A DNA stretch of 64,000 nt from Pseudomonas putida (lineage in GTDB: Bacteria; Pseudomonadota; Gammaproteobacteria; Pseudomonadales; Pseudomonadaceae). A program made the position numbers and the translations under genes. Location: assembly GCF_002741075.1 (NCBI RefSeq), contig NZ_CP016634.1, positions 2,712,501 through 2,776,500 of the forward strand. Reading direction: 5' to 3'. How positions within the stretch are numbered: the first letter of the stretch is position 1; each line of letters starts with the position of its first letter. The notes below the pieces were generated by a model, which saw only the letters and a list, made by a program, of their open reading frames with translations, had not been told where the DNA came from and did no database searches. Shown here in pieces: positions 1 through 8,619 of this stretch.

Positions 1-42
1 GGAGTGTACCGCCGTCCGGGGGCCTGTGAAGCCCTCGCGGCA

Positions 43-74
43 AACCTTTCACGCTGAAAGGTTAGCGAAAGGTT
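43..74. promoter_or_regulatory. Inverted and direct repeats upstream of opdH, possible TctD-type operator
   Basis: AACCTTTCA (43-51) and TGAAAGGTT (55-63) form a perfect inverted repeat. GAAAGGTT then recurs at 67-74, exactly 11 bp after its first copy at 56-63. Direct repeats with an 11-bp period are typical of OmpR/PhoB-family response regulators, and tricarboxylate operons of this kind are usually controlled by the TctDE pair. Binding by TctD is inference; the regulator itself is not in the window. Confidence 0.4.
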
Positions 75-168
75 CATTACCTAGCATCGCACCACGGTCG
101 CCCCGCGCGCCGAAAAAAAGCACCAGCAAGGTGCGCCCGATAAGAACAATAAACGGAGTCTCCCGACG

Positions 169-1458
169 ATGCTGTCCACGCAGCCGCAGGCGTTCGCGCC
201 TACCCGTTCCCTGTCCGCACGTCCGTCCGCCATCGCCAGCGCTCTGGCGCTAGCCGGCGTCGCCCCTCTGAGCCAGGCCGCCTTCTTCGAAGACAGCACG
301 GCCACCTTCGAAACCCGCAACATGTACTTCAACCGTGACTTTCGCGATGGCACCAGCAGCCAGCAGTCCAAACGCGACGAGTGGGCCCAGGGCTTCATGC
401 TCAATTTCGAGTCCGGTTACACCGACGGCACCGTAGGCTTCGGCCTGGACGCGCTGGGCATGCTCGGCATCAAGCTCGACTCCAGCCCCGACCGTACCGA
501 CACCGGCCTGCTGCCGACCCACGACGATGGCAAGGCCGCCGACGAGTACTCCAAGCTCGGCCTGACCGGCAAGGTCAAGGTCTCCAAGACCGAGCTCAAG
601 GTCGGCACCCTGATCCCGGAACTGCCAACCCTGCAGCCCAACGACGGACGCATCCTGCCACAGACCTTCGAAGGCGGCCTGCTGACCTCCAAGGAGCTCA
701 AGGGCCTGACGTTCACCGGCGGTCGCCTGGAAAAAGCCAAGGACCGCAACGACACCAACTGGGAAGACCTGGCCCTCAACAACAAGAACGGCCGCTTCGG
801 CGGCAGCTTCAGCGCCGACAATTTCGACCTGGCCGGGCTGGACTACCAGTTCACCGACCGCATCACCGGCAGCTACCACTTCGCCGAACTCGACGACATC
901 TACCGTCAGCACTTCATCGGCATGGTCGCCACCCAGCCCTGGGGCCCCGGTACTTTCGGCGCGGACCTGCGCCTCGCCCTCAGCGACGATGCCGGCCAGG
1001 CCAAGGCCGGCAACATCGACAACACCACCGTCAACGGCATGCTCAGCTACGCCCTGGGCGGCCACAAGGTCAGTGCCGCCTACCAGCACCTGTCCGGCGA
1101 CAGCGCCTTCCCCTATGTCGATGGCGCTGACCCATATCTGGTCAACTTCGTCCAGATCAACGACTTCGCAGGGGCCGACGAGCACTCCTGGCAAGCGCGT
1201 TACGACTACAACTTCGCCGCCTTGGGCATCCCCGGCCTGACCTTCATGACCCGCTACATCAGCGGCGACAACGTCAGCCGCGCCGACGGTGGCGAGGGCA
1301 AGGAGTGGGAACGCAACACCGAGTTCAAGTACGTGGTACAAAGCGGCCCGTTGAAGGACGTCGCCGTTCGCCTGCGCAATGCCACCTTCCGCTCCAACTT
1401 CGCTCGCGACGCCGACGAAGTCCGGCTGCTGGTGAGCTACAGCGTGGCTCTGTGGTAA
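169..1458 (+). CDS. opdH: OprD-family outer membrane porin, OpdH-like (tricarboxylate uptake)
   Basis: A 429-residue porin of the OprD family with a signal peptide of about 37 residues (hydrophobic stretch ASALALAGVAPL followed by SQA and the mature start FFEDS). The body has the alternating aromatic/polar beta-strand pattern and the family segments RNMYFNRDF near the N-terminus and GLTFMTRYISGDN near the end. It lies 31 bases before tctC, the order known for opdH-tctCBA in P. aeruginosa, where OpdH admits cis-aconitate and related tricarboxylates. The start at 169 has GGAG about 10 bases upstream. The OprD family is clear; the tricarboxylate substrate is inferred from the operon. A repeat-rich likely control region lies upstream. 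Confidence 0.85.
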   Translation: MLSTQPQAFAPTRSLSARPSAIASALALAGVAPLSQAAFFEDSTATFETRNMYFNRDFRDGTSSQQSKRDEWAQGFMLNFESGYTDGTVGFGLDALGMLGIKLDSSPDRTDTGLLPTHDDGKAADEYSKLGLTGKVKVSKTELKVGTLIPELPTLQPNDGRILPQTFEGGLLTSKELKGLTFTGGRLEKAKDRNDTNWEDLALNNKNGRFGGSFSADNFDLAGLDYQFTDRITGSYHFAELDDIYRQHFIGMVATQPWGPGTFGADLRLALSDDAGQAKAGNIDNTTVNGMLSYALGGHKVSAAYQHLSGDSAFPYVDGADPYLVNFVQINDFAGADEHSWQARYDYNFAALGIPGLTFMTRYISGDNVSRADGGEGKEWERNTEFKYVVQSGPLKDVAVRLRNATFRSNFARDADEVRLLVSYSVALW

Positions 1459-1489
1459 CCCATAACAACAACGCTCACGGAGATAGACG

Positions 1490-2470
1490 ATGACCTTTTC
1501 ACTGCGCCGCCTCGTCCTGACTACCGGTTGCCTGCTGCTGGCAGGCAACGCCCTGGCCGCGGAACCCAAACGCCCCGAATGCATTGCCCCCGCCTCGCCC
1601 GGTGGCGGCTTCGACCTGACCTGCAAGCTGGTGCAAAGCGCCCTGGTCAACGAAAAAATCCTCTCCAAGCCCATGCGCGTGACCTACATGCCCGGCGGCG
1701 TCGGCGCGGTGGCCTACAACGCCGTGGTCGCCCAGCGCCCGGCCGATACCGGCACCTTGGTGGCCTGGTCCAGTGGCTCCCTGCTCAACCTGGCCCAGGG
1801 CAAGTTCGGGCGCTTCGACGAGAACGCCGTGAAATGGCTGGCGGCGGTCGGCACCAGCTATGGCGCTATCGCCGTGAAAAGCGACTCGCCCTACAAGACC
1901 CTCGATGACCTGGTCGCGGCCCTGAAGAAAGACCCGAGCAAAGTGGTCATCGGCTCCGGCGGCACCGTCGGCAGCCAGGACTGGATGCAGACCGCCCTGA
2001 TCGCCAAGGCCGCCGGCATCAACCCGCGCGACCTTCGCTACGTAGCCCTGGAGGGCGGCGGCGAGATCGCCACGGCGCTGCTCGGCGGGCATATCCAGGT
2101 CGGCTCCACCGACATCTCCGACTCCATGCCACACATTCAGAGCGGCGACATGCGCATCCTCGCGGTGTTCTCCGAAAACCGCCTGGATGAGCCAGAAATG
2201 AAAGACATCCCCACTGCCAAGGAACAAGGCTACGACATCGTCTGGCCAGTGGTACGCGGCTTCTACCTGGGGCCAAAAGTCAGCGACGAGGACTACGCCT
2301 GGTGGAAAGCCTCGTTCGACAAACTGTTGGCTTCCGAGGACTTCGCCAAATTGCGTGACCAGCGTGAGCTGTTCCCGTTCGCCATGACCGGGCAGGAACT
2401 GGACACCTACGTGAAGAAGCAGGTCGCCGACTACAAGACCCTGGCCCGGGAATTCGGCCTGATCCAGTAA
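1490..2470 (+). CDS. tctC: Tricarboxylate transporter periplasmic binding protein TctC
   Basis: A 326-residue extracytoplasmic solute receptor of the tripartite tricarboxylate transporter (TTT) family. A signal peptide of about 23 residues ends NALA before AEPKRPE. The family pattern follows: a glycine-rich ligand loop near SPGGGFDLTC, GGVGAVAYNAV, and later IGSGGTVGSQDWMQTALIAKAAG. It binds citrate-like tricarboxylates in the periplasm and delivers them to TctB/TctA, encoded next on the same strand. The ATG at 1490 is preceded by GGAG. A REP hairpin separates it from tctB, which may lower tctBA expression relative to the abundant binding protein. Confidence 0.9.
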   Translation: MTFSLRRLVLTTGCLLLAGNALAAEPKRPECIAPASPGGGFDLTCKLVQSALVNEKILSKPMRVTYMPGGVGAVAYNAVVAQRPADTGTLVAWSSGSLLNLAQGKFGRFDENAVKWLAAVGTSYGAIAVKSDSPYKTLDDLVAALKKDPSKVVIGSGGTVGSQDWMQTALIAKAAGINPRDLRYVALEGGGEIATALLGGHIQVGSTDISDSMPHIQSGDMRILAVFSENRLDEPEMKDIPTAKEQGYDIVWPVVRGFYLGPKVSDEDYAWWKASFDKLLASEDFAKLRDQRELFPFAMTGQELDTYVKKQVADYKTLAREFGLIQ

Positions 2471-2490
2471 CAAGAACGCTGCACATCCTT

Positions 2491-2577
2491 GTGGGAGTGG
2501 GTTCACCCGCGAATGCGTCAGATCAGACGTCGCTGCTGTGACGACTGGCGCTTTCGCGGGTAAACCCGCTCCCACAG
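2491..2577. repeat. Paired REP hairpin element between tctC and tctB
   Basis: Two inverted copies of the Pseudomonas REP unit face each other: GTGGGAGTGGGTTCACCCGCG on the left and CGCGGGTAAACCCGCTCCCAC on the right, with a spacer of roughly 45 bases. The same unit recurs at several other intergenic sites in this window. Such repeats often mark mRNA 3' ends and can be transposase targets. Confidence 0.85.
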
Positions 2578-2614
2578 GGTACGCGTCGTCCCGAACATTA
2601 CCGAGGATGTCTTG

Positions 2615-3073
2615 ATGATCCTGCAACGCATTTTCGCCCTGGCACTGCTGGCGGTGTGCGCGGCCCTGGCCGTGATGGCCTGGCCGTATCAGGCCGCGTT
2701 TTCCTACGAACCTGTAGGCCCACGCGCCTACCCACTGCTGATGCTCGGTCTGATGGGCCTTGCCCTGCTCTATCTGGCCTTTCGCCCAACGCCCATCGTG
2801 CGCAAGGACGACGAGCCACCGCTGGACCGTGAAACCCTGGTCAAGATCAGCGCCTGCGTCGGCCTGCTGATCGTGTTCGCCAGCACCTTCGAGTCGCTCG
2901 GCTTCATCCTCAGCGCCGTGCTCGTCGGCGTGCCCATGGCGCGCCTGTATGGCGGGCGCTGGCTGCACAGCCTGATTGTGGTGGGCGCCATGAGCCTGCT
3001 GCTCTACTGGCTGTTCGACCGCGTGATGGATGTGCCCCTGCCCCTCGGCCTGCTGGACGTACTGGAGAACTGA
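2615..3073 (+). CDS. tctB: Tricarboxylate transporter small membrane subunit TctB
   Basis: A 152-residue membrane protein with four hydrophobic segments (about 4-24, 40-52, 75-95, 115-140), the usual size and layout of TctB, the small integral membrane subunit of TTT-family transporters. It lies between tctC and tctA with only 3 bases before tctA, so the two membrane subunits are co-translated. A TTG at 2612 directly precedes the ATG at 2615; the ATG is preferred because GAGG (2603-2606) is then 8 bases away. TctB sequences diverge strongly, so the assignment rests on size, topology and position. Confidence 0.88.
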   Translation: MILQRIFALALLAVCAALAVMAWPYQAAFSYEPVGPRAYPLLMLGLMGLALLYLAFRPTPIVRKDDEPPLDRETLVKISACVGLLIVFASTFESLGFILSAVLVGVPMARLYGGRWLHSLIVVGAMSLLLYWLFDRVMDVPLPLGLLDVLEN

Positions 3074-3076
3074 CAC

Positions 3077-4591
3077 ATGGATACCTTGAGCTACCTGGGC
3101 CAGGGCTTCGGCGTCGCCCTGAGCCCGTACAACCTGGTCACCGCCCTGACTGGCACCCTGATCGGCACCGTGGTCGGCCTGCTGCCGGGCCTGGGCCCGA
3201 TCAACGGCGTGGCACTGCTGATCCCCATCGCCTTCGCCCTGGGCCTGCCGCCTGAGTCGGCGCTGATCCTGCTGGCTGCGGTTTACCTGGGCTGCGAGTA
3301 TGGCGGACGGATCAGCTCGATCCTGCTGAACATCCCCGGCGAAGCCTCCACCGTGATGACCACCCTCGACGGCTACCCCATGGCCCGCCAGGGCCTGGCC
3401 GGCGTGGCCCTGTCGCTGTCGGCGTGGAGCTCGTTCATCGGCGCGTTCATCGCCACCTGCGGCATGGTGCTGTTCGCCCCGCTGTTGGCGAAATGGGCAA
3501 TCGCCTTCGGACCCGCCGAATACTTCGTGCTGATGGTGTTCGCCATCGTCGCCCTGGGCGGCATGGCCGGCGACAAACCGCTGAAGACGTTCATCGCCGC
3601 ACTGATCGGCCTGTTCCTGTCCAGCGTCGGCATCGACGCCAACAGCGGCGTTTACCGCTTCACTGGCGACAGCGTGCACCTGGCCGATGGCATCCAGTTC
3701 GTGGTGCTGGTACTGGGCCTGTTCTCCATCAGCGAGATCCTCCTGCTGCTGGAAAAGACCCACCACGGCCACGAAGCGGTCAAGGCCACCGGGCGCATGC
3801 TGTTCAACCTCAAAGAAGCGGCCTCGGTGTTCATCGTGAACCTGCGCTGCGGCCTGCTGGGCTTTGTCATGGGCGTGCTGCCCGGTGCCGGGGCGACCCT
3901 GGCCAGCGCCGTGGCCTACATGACCGAGAAACGCATCGCCGGCGACAAGGGCAAGTTCGGCAAGGGCGACGCCCGCGGCCTGGCGGCCCCGGAAACTGCC
4001 ATCGGCGCCTCCTGCTGCGGCGCCCTGGTGCCGATGCTGACCCTGGGCGTGCCGGGTTCGGGCACCACCGCCGTGATGATCGGCGCGCTGACCCTGTACA
4101 ACATCACCCCAGGGCCGCTGTTGTTCGAACAGCAACCGGACATCGTCTGGGGCCTGATCGCCTCGCTGTTCGTCGCCAACATCATGCTGGTGATCCTGAA
4201 CATCCCGATGATCCGTCTCTTCACCCGCATCCTCGCAGTCCCGAACTGGGCCCTGGTGCCGGTGATCGCCATCATCACCGGGATCGGCGTGTACGCCGTA
4301 CATGCCACCACCTTCGACCTGTTCCTGATGGTCGGCATCGGCATCATGGGCTACATCCTGCGCAAGCTGGACTTCCCGCTGTCACCGATCCTGCTCGGCT
4401 TCATCCTGGGCGGGCTGATGGAGCAGAACCTGCGCCGCGCACTGTCGATCTCCAACGGCGAGCTGGGCATCCTCTGGTCGAGCCCGATCAGCATGTCCGT
4501 GTGGGTGCTGACCCTCTGCATGCTGACCCTGCCGCTGCTGCGCAGCTGGCGTAAACGCAGCCTGCAGCGTCGGGCGATGGCCGATGCCTGA
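3077..4591 (+). CDS. tctA: Tricarboxylate transporter large membrane subunit TctA
   Basis: A 504-residue polytopic membrane protein, the large permease subunit of the TTT family. Near residues 35-50 it has the conserved glycine-rich signature GLLPGLGPINGVALLIP, and a matching second-half motif GVLPGAGATLASAVAYMTEK near 258-278, showing the internal duplication of TctA. GASCCGALVPMLTLGVPGSGTTAVMIGAL is also family-typical. With TctB and the TctC receptor it imports tricarboxylates using an ion gradient. It starts 3 bases after tctB and overlaps the next gene by 8 bases, so tctCBA and the AbrB-like gene form one operon. Confidence 0.95.
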   Translation: MDTLSYLGQGFGVALSPYNLVTALTGTLIGTVVGLLPGLGPINGVALLIPIAFALGLPPESALILLAAVYLGCEYGGRISSILLNIPGEASTVMTTLDGYPMARQGLAGVALSLSAWSSFIGAFIATCGMVLFAPLLAKWAIAFGPAEYFVLMVFAIVALGGMAGDKPLKTFIAALIGLFLSSVGIDANSGVYRFTGDSVHLADGIQFVVLVLGLFSISEILLLLEKTHHGHEAVKATGRMLFNLKEAASVFIVNLRCGLLGFVMGVLPGAGATLASAVAYMTEKRIAGDKGKFGKGDARGLAAPETAIGASCCGALVPMLTLGVPGSGTTAVMIGALTLYNITPGPLLFEQQPDIVWGLIASLFVANIMLVILNIPMIRLFTRILAVPNWALVPVIAIITGIGVYAVHATTFDLFLMVGIGIMGYILRKLDFPLSPILLGFILGGLMEQNLRRALSISNGELGILWSSPISMSVWVLTLCMLTLPLLRSWRKRSLQRRAMADA

Positions 4592-5612
4592 TCGGTCGCC
4601 GCCGTTCTGGGCTACCGGGCTGGTCGGTCTTGCTGGCGGGTTTCTCGCCAGCAAGGTCGGCTGGCCTTTGCCGTGGATGGTCGGCTCGCTGCTGGCAATC
4701 ATCCTGGTGCGCTGCCTGACACCCTGGCAGCTGCCGGAAATTCCCAATGGCCGCAAGTGCGGGCAGTGGATCATCGGCATCGGCATCGGTCTGCACTTCA
4801 CCCCGGCGGTCATCGAACAGGTGGCCAGCCACTTTGCCCTGATCGTCTTCGGGGCGCTGTTCACCACGTTGTCCGCTGCAATCAGCGTCTGGCTGCTCAG
4901 GCGCACCGGCGAAGACCGCGCCACGGCGTTCTTCGCCAGCATGCCGGGGGGATCGGGGGAGATGGTCAACCTGGGCGCGCGCAATGGCGCGGTACTCAGC
5001 CAAGTAGCGGCGGCCCAGAGTCTGCGGGTGCTGGCGGTGGTGCTGTGCGTGCCGGCGCTGTTCAAGTTCCTGCTCGGCGATGGCGTGCCGCTGACCCATG
5101 TGGGCAGCGTAAGTTGGGGCTGGCTGGCGCTGATTGCGCCGCTTGGCGTGTTGGCCGCGTTGATCTGGCAGCGCCTGCGCCAGCCCAACCCCTGGCTGTT
5201 CGGTCCACTGCTGGTCGCCGCGTGCGTGAGCCTGGCGGGCAACCTGCAGATCGCCCTGCCGCCCGGCGCCAGCCAGACCGGACAGTGGCTGATCGGCAGT
5301 GGCCTGGCCTGCCATTTCAACCGGACGTTCTTTCGCCGGGCGCCGTCCTTCCTGGGACGGACCTTGCTGGCGACCTTCCTGTGCATGTTGATCGCCGCCA
5401 GCGCGGCCTGGGTGTTGAGTGTGATGACCCAGCTGGACCTGCGCTCACTGACCCTGGGGATGATGCCAGGGGGTATCGCCGAGATGAGCCTGACGGCCGA
5501 GACCTTGCAGTTGTCGGTGCCGTTGGTGACGGCGCTGCAGGTGATGCGGCTGTTGTTCGTGCTGTTTCTGGCCGAGCCGTTGTTCCGGCGCTGGGACACG
5601 AACCGACCGTGA
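4584..5612 (+). CDS. AbrB-family membrane protein
   Basis: A 342-residue membrane protein with about ten hydrophobic segments in two similar halves, matching the AbrB/'ammonia monooxygenase-like' duplication family (AbrB_dup). Both halves carry the repeated motif: FFASMPGGSGEMVNLG in the first and LGMMPGGIAEMSLTAETL in the second. The ATG at 4584 lies inside the end of tctA, so translation is probably coupled. The same gene follows tctA in other pseudomonads, which suggests a link to carboxylate transport, but no transport function is proven. Older labels such as 'transcriptional regulator' are unlikely for so hydrophobic a protein. Confidence 0.85.
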   Translation: MPDRSPPFWATGLVGLAGGFLASKVGWPLPWMVGSLLAIILVRCLTPWQLPEIPNGRKCGQWIIGIGIGLHFTPAVIEQVASHFALIVFGALFTTLSAAISVWLLRRTGEDRATAFFASMPGGSGEMVNLGARNGAVLSQVAAAQSLRVLAVVLCVPALFKFLLGDGVPLTHVGSVSWGWLALIAPLGVLAALIWQRLRQPNPWLFGPLLVAACVSLAGNLQIALPPGASQTGQWLIGSGLACHFNRTFFRRAPSFLGRTLLATFLCMLIAASAAWVLSVMTQLDLRSLTLGMMPGGIAEMSLTAETLQLSVPLVTALQVMRLLFVLFLAEPLFRRWDTNRP

Positions 5613-5627
5613 CGGCGTGCGAACGTC

Positions 5628-5693
5628 TTCGCGGGTAAACCCGCGCCCACAAGGCTTATCGCAAACCCTGTGGGAGCGGGTTTACCCACGAAG
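5628..5693. repeat. Paired REP hairpin element between convergent genes
   Basis: Inverted REP units CGCGGGTAAACCCGCGCCCAC and GTGGGAGCGGGTTTACCCACG, separated by about 20 bases, sit between the ends of the AbrB-like gene and ung, which converge here. The position fits a shared 3' end structure. Confidence 0.85.
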
Positions 5694-5708
5694 AAGGCAG
5701 CGCGTTTT

Positions 5709-6401
5709 TCAGAGTGGCGGCAAGGCCCAATCGATGGGCGTCAGCCCACGCTGCTCGAGGAAGCTGTTGGTCCGGCTGAAATGCCCGCAACCGAAGAAGC
5801 CCCGATACGCGGACAACGGCGACGGGTGCACCGACTTGAGCACCAGGTGCCGAGTGCCGTCGATCAGTTTCTGCTTACTCTGGGCATGAGAGCCCCACAA
5901 CAGGAACACCACATTCTCGCACTGCTCGCTGACCACCTGGATGACCCGATCGGTGAACGGCTGCCAGCCCGCATTGGCGTGGGAGGCGGCGCTGCCGCGC
6001 TGCACGGTCATGGTGGTGTTTAGCAACAATACCCCCTGCTCTGCCCAGCTTTGCAGGTAACCATGGCTGGGGATGGGCAGGTTGAGGTCGCGGTGCAGCT
6101 CCTTATAGATGTTCACCAGCGACGGCGGCGTGGGCACGCCAGGCTGCACCGAGAAACACAGCCCATGAGCCTGGCCAGGGCCGTGGTAAGGGTCCTGGCC
6201 GAGGATCACCACCTTCACTTTGTCCAGCGGCGTGGAATTGAGCGCGTTGAAGATCAGCGGCCCAGGCGGATAGATCTCCTTGCCGGCTGCATATTCCTCG
6301 CGCAGGAACTCACGCAGCTTGAGCATGTAGGGTTGGTCGAACTCGGCGCGCAATGCGGCCTTCCAGCCGGGTTCGAGTTTGATGCGATCGTCGTCAGTCA
6401 T
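5709..6401 (-). CDS. ung: Uracil-DNA glycosylase (family 1)
   Basis: A 230-residue family-1 uracil-DNA glycosylase that removes uracil from DNA to start base excision repair. Visible motifs are the water-activating loop [21 protein letters not shown], the uracil-binding [23 protein letters not shown], and the Leu-intercalation loop [17 protein letters not shown]. Length matches the family. The start at 6401 (MTDDDRIK) is preferred over a reading frame extending 32 codons upstream, because the upstream codons carry no family sequence. It follows the tct operon in convergent orientation, as in other pseudomonads. Confidence 0.96.
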   Translation of the reverse strand: MTDDDRIKLEPGWKAALRAEFDQPYMLKLREFLREEYAAGKEIYPPGPLIFNALNSTPLDKVKVVILGQDPYHGPGQAHGLCFSVQPGVPTPPSLVNIYKELHRDLNLPIPSHGYLQSWAEQGVLLLNTTMTVQRGSAASHANAGWQPFTDRVIQVVSEQCENVVFLLWGSHAQSKQKLIDGTRHLVLKSVHPSPLSAYRGFFGCGHFSRTNSFLEQRGLTPIDWALPPL

Positions 6402-6526
6402 GGGGCCATCCGTAAACAATGGCGCGACACTAGGTAAGCCGTCCGGCCTTGTCAATCGATCCGACCGACGACCGTCATGATCGCCTGAGGGGTCCATACT
6501 TGTGCGATGACTACATGAGGTCGCCC

Positions 6527-7633
6527 ATGTCCATTCAATGCGAGGTACTCACAGGCGCCGATGGCGCGCGCATCGGCATCGCCACTCTCGATGCGCCCAA
6601 GACGCTCAATGCCCTGAACCTGCCAATGATCGAGGTGCTCGACGAGCGTCTGCACGCCTGGGCCAACGACCCGGCTATCGTCTGCGTGCTGCTGCGCGGA
6701 AACGGCCCCAAGGCTTTTTGTGCCGGGGGCGATGTTCGGGCGCTGGTTCAGGCCTGTCGCGACCATCCCGGCAGCGTGCCGCCCCTGGCGACCACGTTCT
6801 TCGCCGCCGAGTACCGGCTCGACTATCGCCTGCATACCTATCCCAAGCCCCTGCTGTGCTGGGGGCATGGCCACGTGCTCGGCGGAGGCATGGGCCTGCT
6901 GCAGGGTGCGGGCATCCGCATCGTCACCCCCAGCAGCCGGCTGGCCATGCCGGAAATCAGCATTGGCCTGTATCCGGACGTCGGCGCCAGCTGGTTCCTC
7001 GCCCGCTTGCCCGGAAAGCTCGGACTGTTCCTTGGGCTGACCGGCGCACCGATCAACGCCTGTGACGCCCTGGATCTTGGCCTGGCCGACCGCCTGCTTG
7101 GCGAGCATCAGCAAGAAGCCTTGATCGAAGAGTTACTGCAATTGAACTGGCAGGAACAGACCGCCCTGCAACTGAACAGCCTGCTCAAGGCCGAACAGCA
7201 TCGGGCCTGCGCCGACCTGCCCGAAGCCCAGTGGTTGCCACGCCGGGCGCTGATCGATGAGCTACTCGATGTGGCAGACCCTGCCGCTGCCTGGCGAGCG
7301 TTAGCCGATTTGAGCCGACACCCCGACCCGTTGCTGGCCGAGGCTGGCCGCCGCCTGCACGAGGGCTGCCCGCTGACCGCGCATCTGGTGTGGGAGCAGA
7401 TCCGCCGGGCCAGGCACCTGTCACTGGCCCAGGTGTTCCAGATGGAATACACCATGAGCCTGAACTGCTGCCGCCACCCGGAGTTCAGCGAAGGCGTGCG
7501 CGCCCGCCTGCTGGACAAGGACAACCAGCCGCACTGGCACTGGCCGGACATCACCCAAGTGCCGGCCGCAGTGGTCGAGGCGCATTTCGCCAAGGTGTGG
7601 GAAGGGCGTCACCCCCTGGCTGACCTGGGGTAA
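6527..7633 (+). CDS. Enoyl-CoA hydratase/isomerase family protein, 3-hydroxyisobutyryl-CoA hydrolase type
   Basis: A 368-residue crotonase-fold protein. The oxyanion-hole segments are visible: CAGGDVRAL near residue 65 and [20 protein letters not shown] near 117-137, followed by [27 protein letters not shown] residues. The length and the C-terminal extension ending in ...[11 protein letters not shown] are typical of the 3-hydroxyisobutyryl-CoA hydrolase branch (valine catabolism) rather than of 260-residue enoyl-CoA hydratases. The start at 6527 has TGAGG 6-7 bases upstream. It stands alone with no valine-pathway neighbours, so the exact acyl-CoA substrate is open. Confidence 0.82.
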   Translation: MSIQCEVLTGADGARIGIATLDAPKTLNALNLPMIEVLDERLHAWANDPAIVCVLLRGNGPKAFCAGGDVRALVQACRDHPGSVPPLATTFFAAEYRLDYRLHTYPKPLLCWGHGHVLGGGMGLLQGAGIRIVTPSSRLAMPEISIGLYPDVGASWFLARLPGKLGLFLGLTGAPINACDALDLGLADRLLGEHQQEALIEELLQLNWQEQTALQLNSLLKAEQHRACADLPEAQWLPRRALIDELLDVADPAAAWRALADLSRHPDPLLAEAGRRLHEGCPLTAHLVWEQIRRARHLSLAQVFQMEYTMSLNCCRHPEFSEGVRARLLDKDNQPHWHWPDITQVPAAVVEAHFAKVWEGRHPLADLG

Positions 7634-7707
7634 GGCCCGCGCCTGCAGGCAGTGCATGGACCTGCTGTACGCGGGCTTGGTCACGCGATCGGGCTTTGGA
7701 TCAATGA

Positions 7708-8163
7708 TCAACGCCGCCAGTTACGGCCATTGTCCCCATGTCCATTATCGGGTCGCCGGTTGTTGTCCCCACGGCCATTGGAGTGCCAACGGTCATTCTG
7801 AGGGCGGCGATTGTCATTGCGGTAGTCATGACGGTCCCGATCCCGCCCATAGTCATAACGCTGGCGATTACCGTAATCGTTGCGGGGATTGCCGTGCCAT
7901 TGGTTCACCTGATGCCCCGGGTAAGGCCGGTAATGGGGTGTAGGAGCCGGACGGTAGTAACGAGGCGCAGGTTGGTAATAGCGTGGCTGCGGCGCGATGT
8001 AGTAGCGGTCCTGGCGGTAATAGCCTGGGTAGTAATAACGGTCGCTGGTGTAGTAGTCCGAACGATAGTAGCCCGAGCGGTAGTAACCGCCGTCCTCGTA
8101 GTAGGGGACACAGGCACTGGTGAGCAAGGCCAACAGGGCGATCAGCAGAATTCGTGGGTACAT
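7708..8163 (-). CDS. Tyrosine/arginine-rich small lipoprotein of unknown function
   Basis: A 151-residue protein starting MYPRILLIALLALLTSACVPYYEDGG. The first 18 residues form a lipoprotein signal with lipobox LTSAC, so the mature protein should begin with a lipidated Cys. The rest is low-complexity: Tyr-rich repeats (GYYRSGYYRSDYYTSDRYYYPGYYRQ), then Pro-Tyr (RYYQPAPRYYRPAP), then an Arg/Asn/Asp/Gly tail ending RNWRR. The start at 8163 is supported by AGGAGG about 6 bases upstream. The frame remains open further upstream but without signal-peptide logic. Similar Tyr-rich lipoproteins occur in Pseudomonas genomes without assigned function; a cell-envelope role is inference. Confidence 0.75.
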   Translation of the reverse strand: MYPRILLIALLALLTSACVPYYEDGGYYRSGYYRSDYYTSDRYYYPGYYRQDRYYIAPQPRYYQPAPRYYRPAPTPHYRPYPGHQVNQWHGNPRNDYGNRQRYDYGRDRDRHDYRNDNRRPQNDRWHSNGRGDNNRRPDNGHGDNGRNWRR

Positions 8164-8367
8164 GGCGGCCTCCTGGACCGCGGGAGTGCCCGACACAGCG
8201 GCGCTGGCGAGCGTCGATGAAGAGATGCATCCATCGACACCCAATAAGACCGTTGCGCCGAGGGCTAGTGCCATTTTCGCAGTAAATTGAAACAGGTTGC
8301 CGACCACTGGAAACACCCTGTAGCCATTACCGGTAGAATGCCGTCACGTATACGCCGGAATCGAACC

Positions 8368-8589
8368 ATGAACGATAAACAGCGCTGCCCCGCCTGTGGC
8401 GCCCTCAACCAGTGCAGCCTGGCTGATCCACGCACCGCCACGCAGCCCTGTTGGTGCTTCGCGGTGGCCATCGACCCGGCCGTACTGCAGGCGCTGCCCG
8501 ACGAACTGCGCGACCAGGCCTGCCTGTGCCCACGCTGCGCTCAAGTCGATGATCAGCTCAAGGCAGCGCGTCCCATGCCAAGCCGCTAG
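8368..8589 (+). CDS. Cysteine-rich CWC-family protein
   Basis: A 73-residue protein with eight cysteines arranged as CPACGALNQC, CWCF and CLCPRC, the pattern of the cysteine-rich CWC family (probably zinc-binding, function unknown). The ATG at 8368 begins MNDKQRCPACG; upstream in-frame codons lack family sequence. It ends 30 bases before the RsuA-type pseudouridine synthase gene on the same strand, and the two are often adjacent in pseudomonads, hinting at co-expression. Confidence 0.8.
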   Translation: MNDKQRCPACGALNQCSLADPRTATQPCWCFAVAIDPAVLQALPDELRDQACLCPRCAQVDDQLKAARPMPSR

Positions 8590-8619
8590 ACTGCGCCTCT
8601 TTTCGGACAGTCCACTGCC

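Noticed and set aside
250..1674. Long minus-strand open frame across opdH
   Set aside because: It is the antisense shadow of the porin and tctC genes in a GC-rich genome, with no family sequence or ribosome site.
1499..4303. 934-codon minus-strand open frame over tctCBA
   Set aside because: It is Gln/His/Gly-rich antisense sequence caused by codon bias of the sense genes; three well-supported genes occupy the same stretch.
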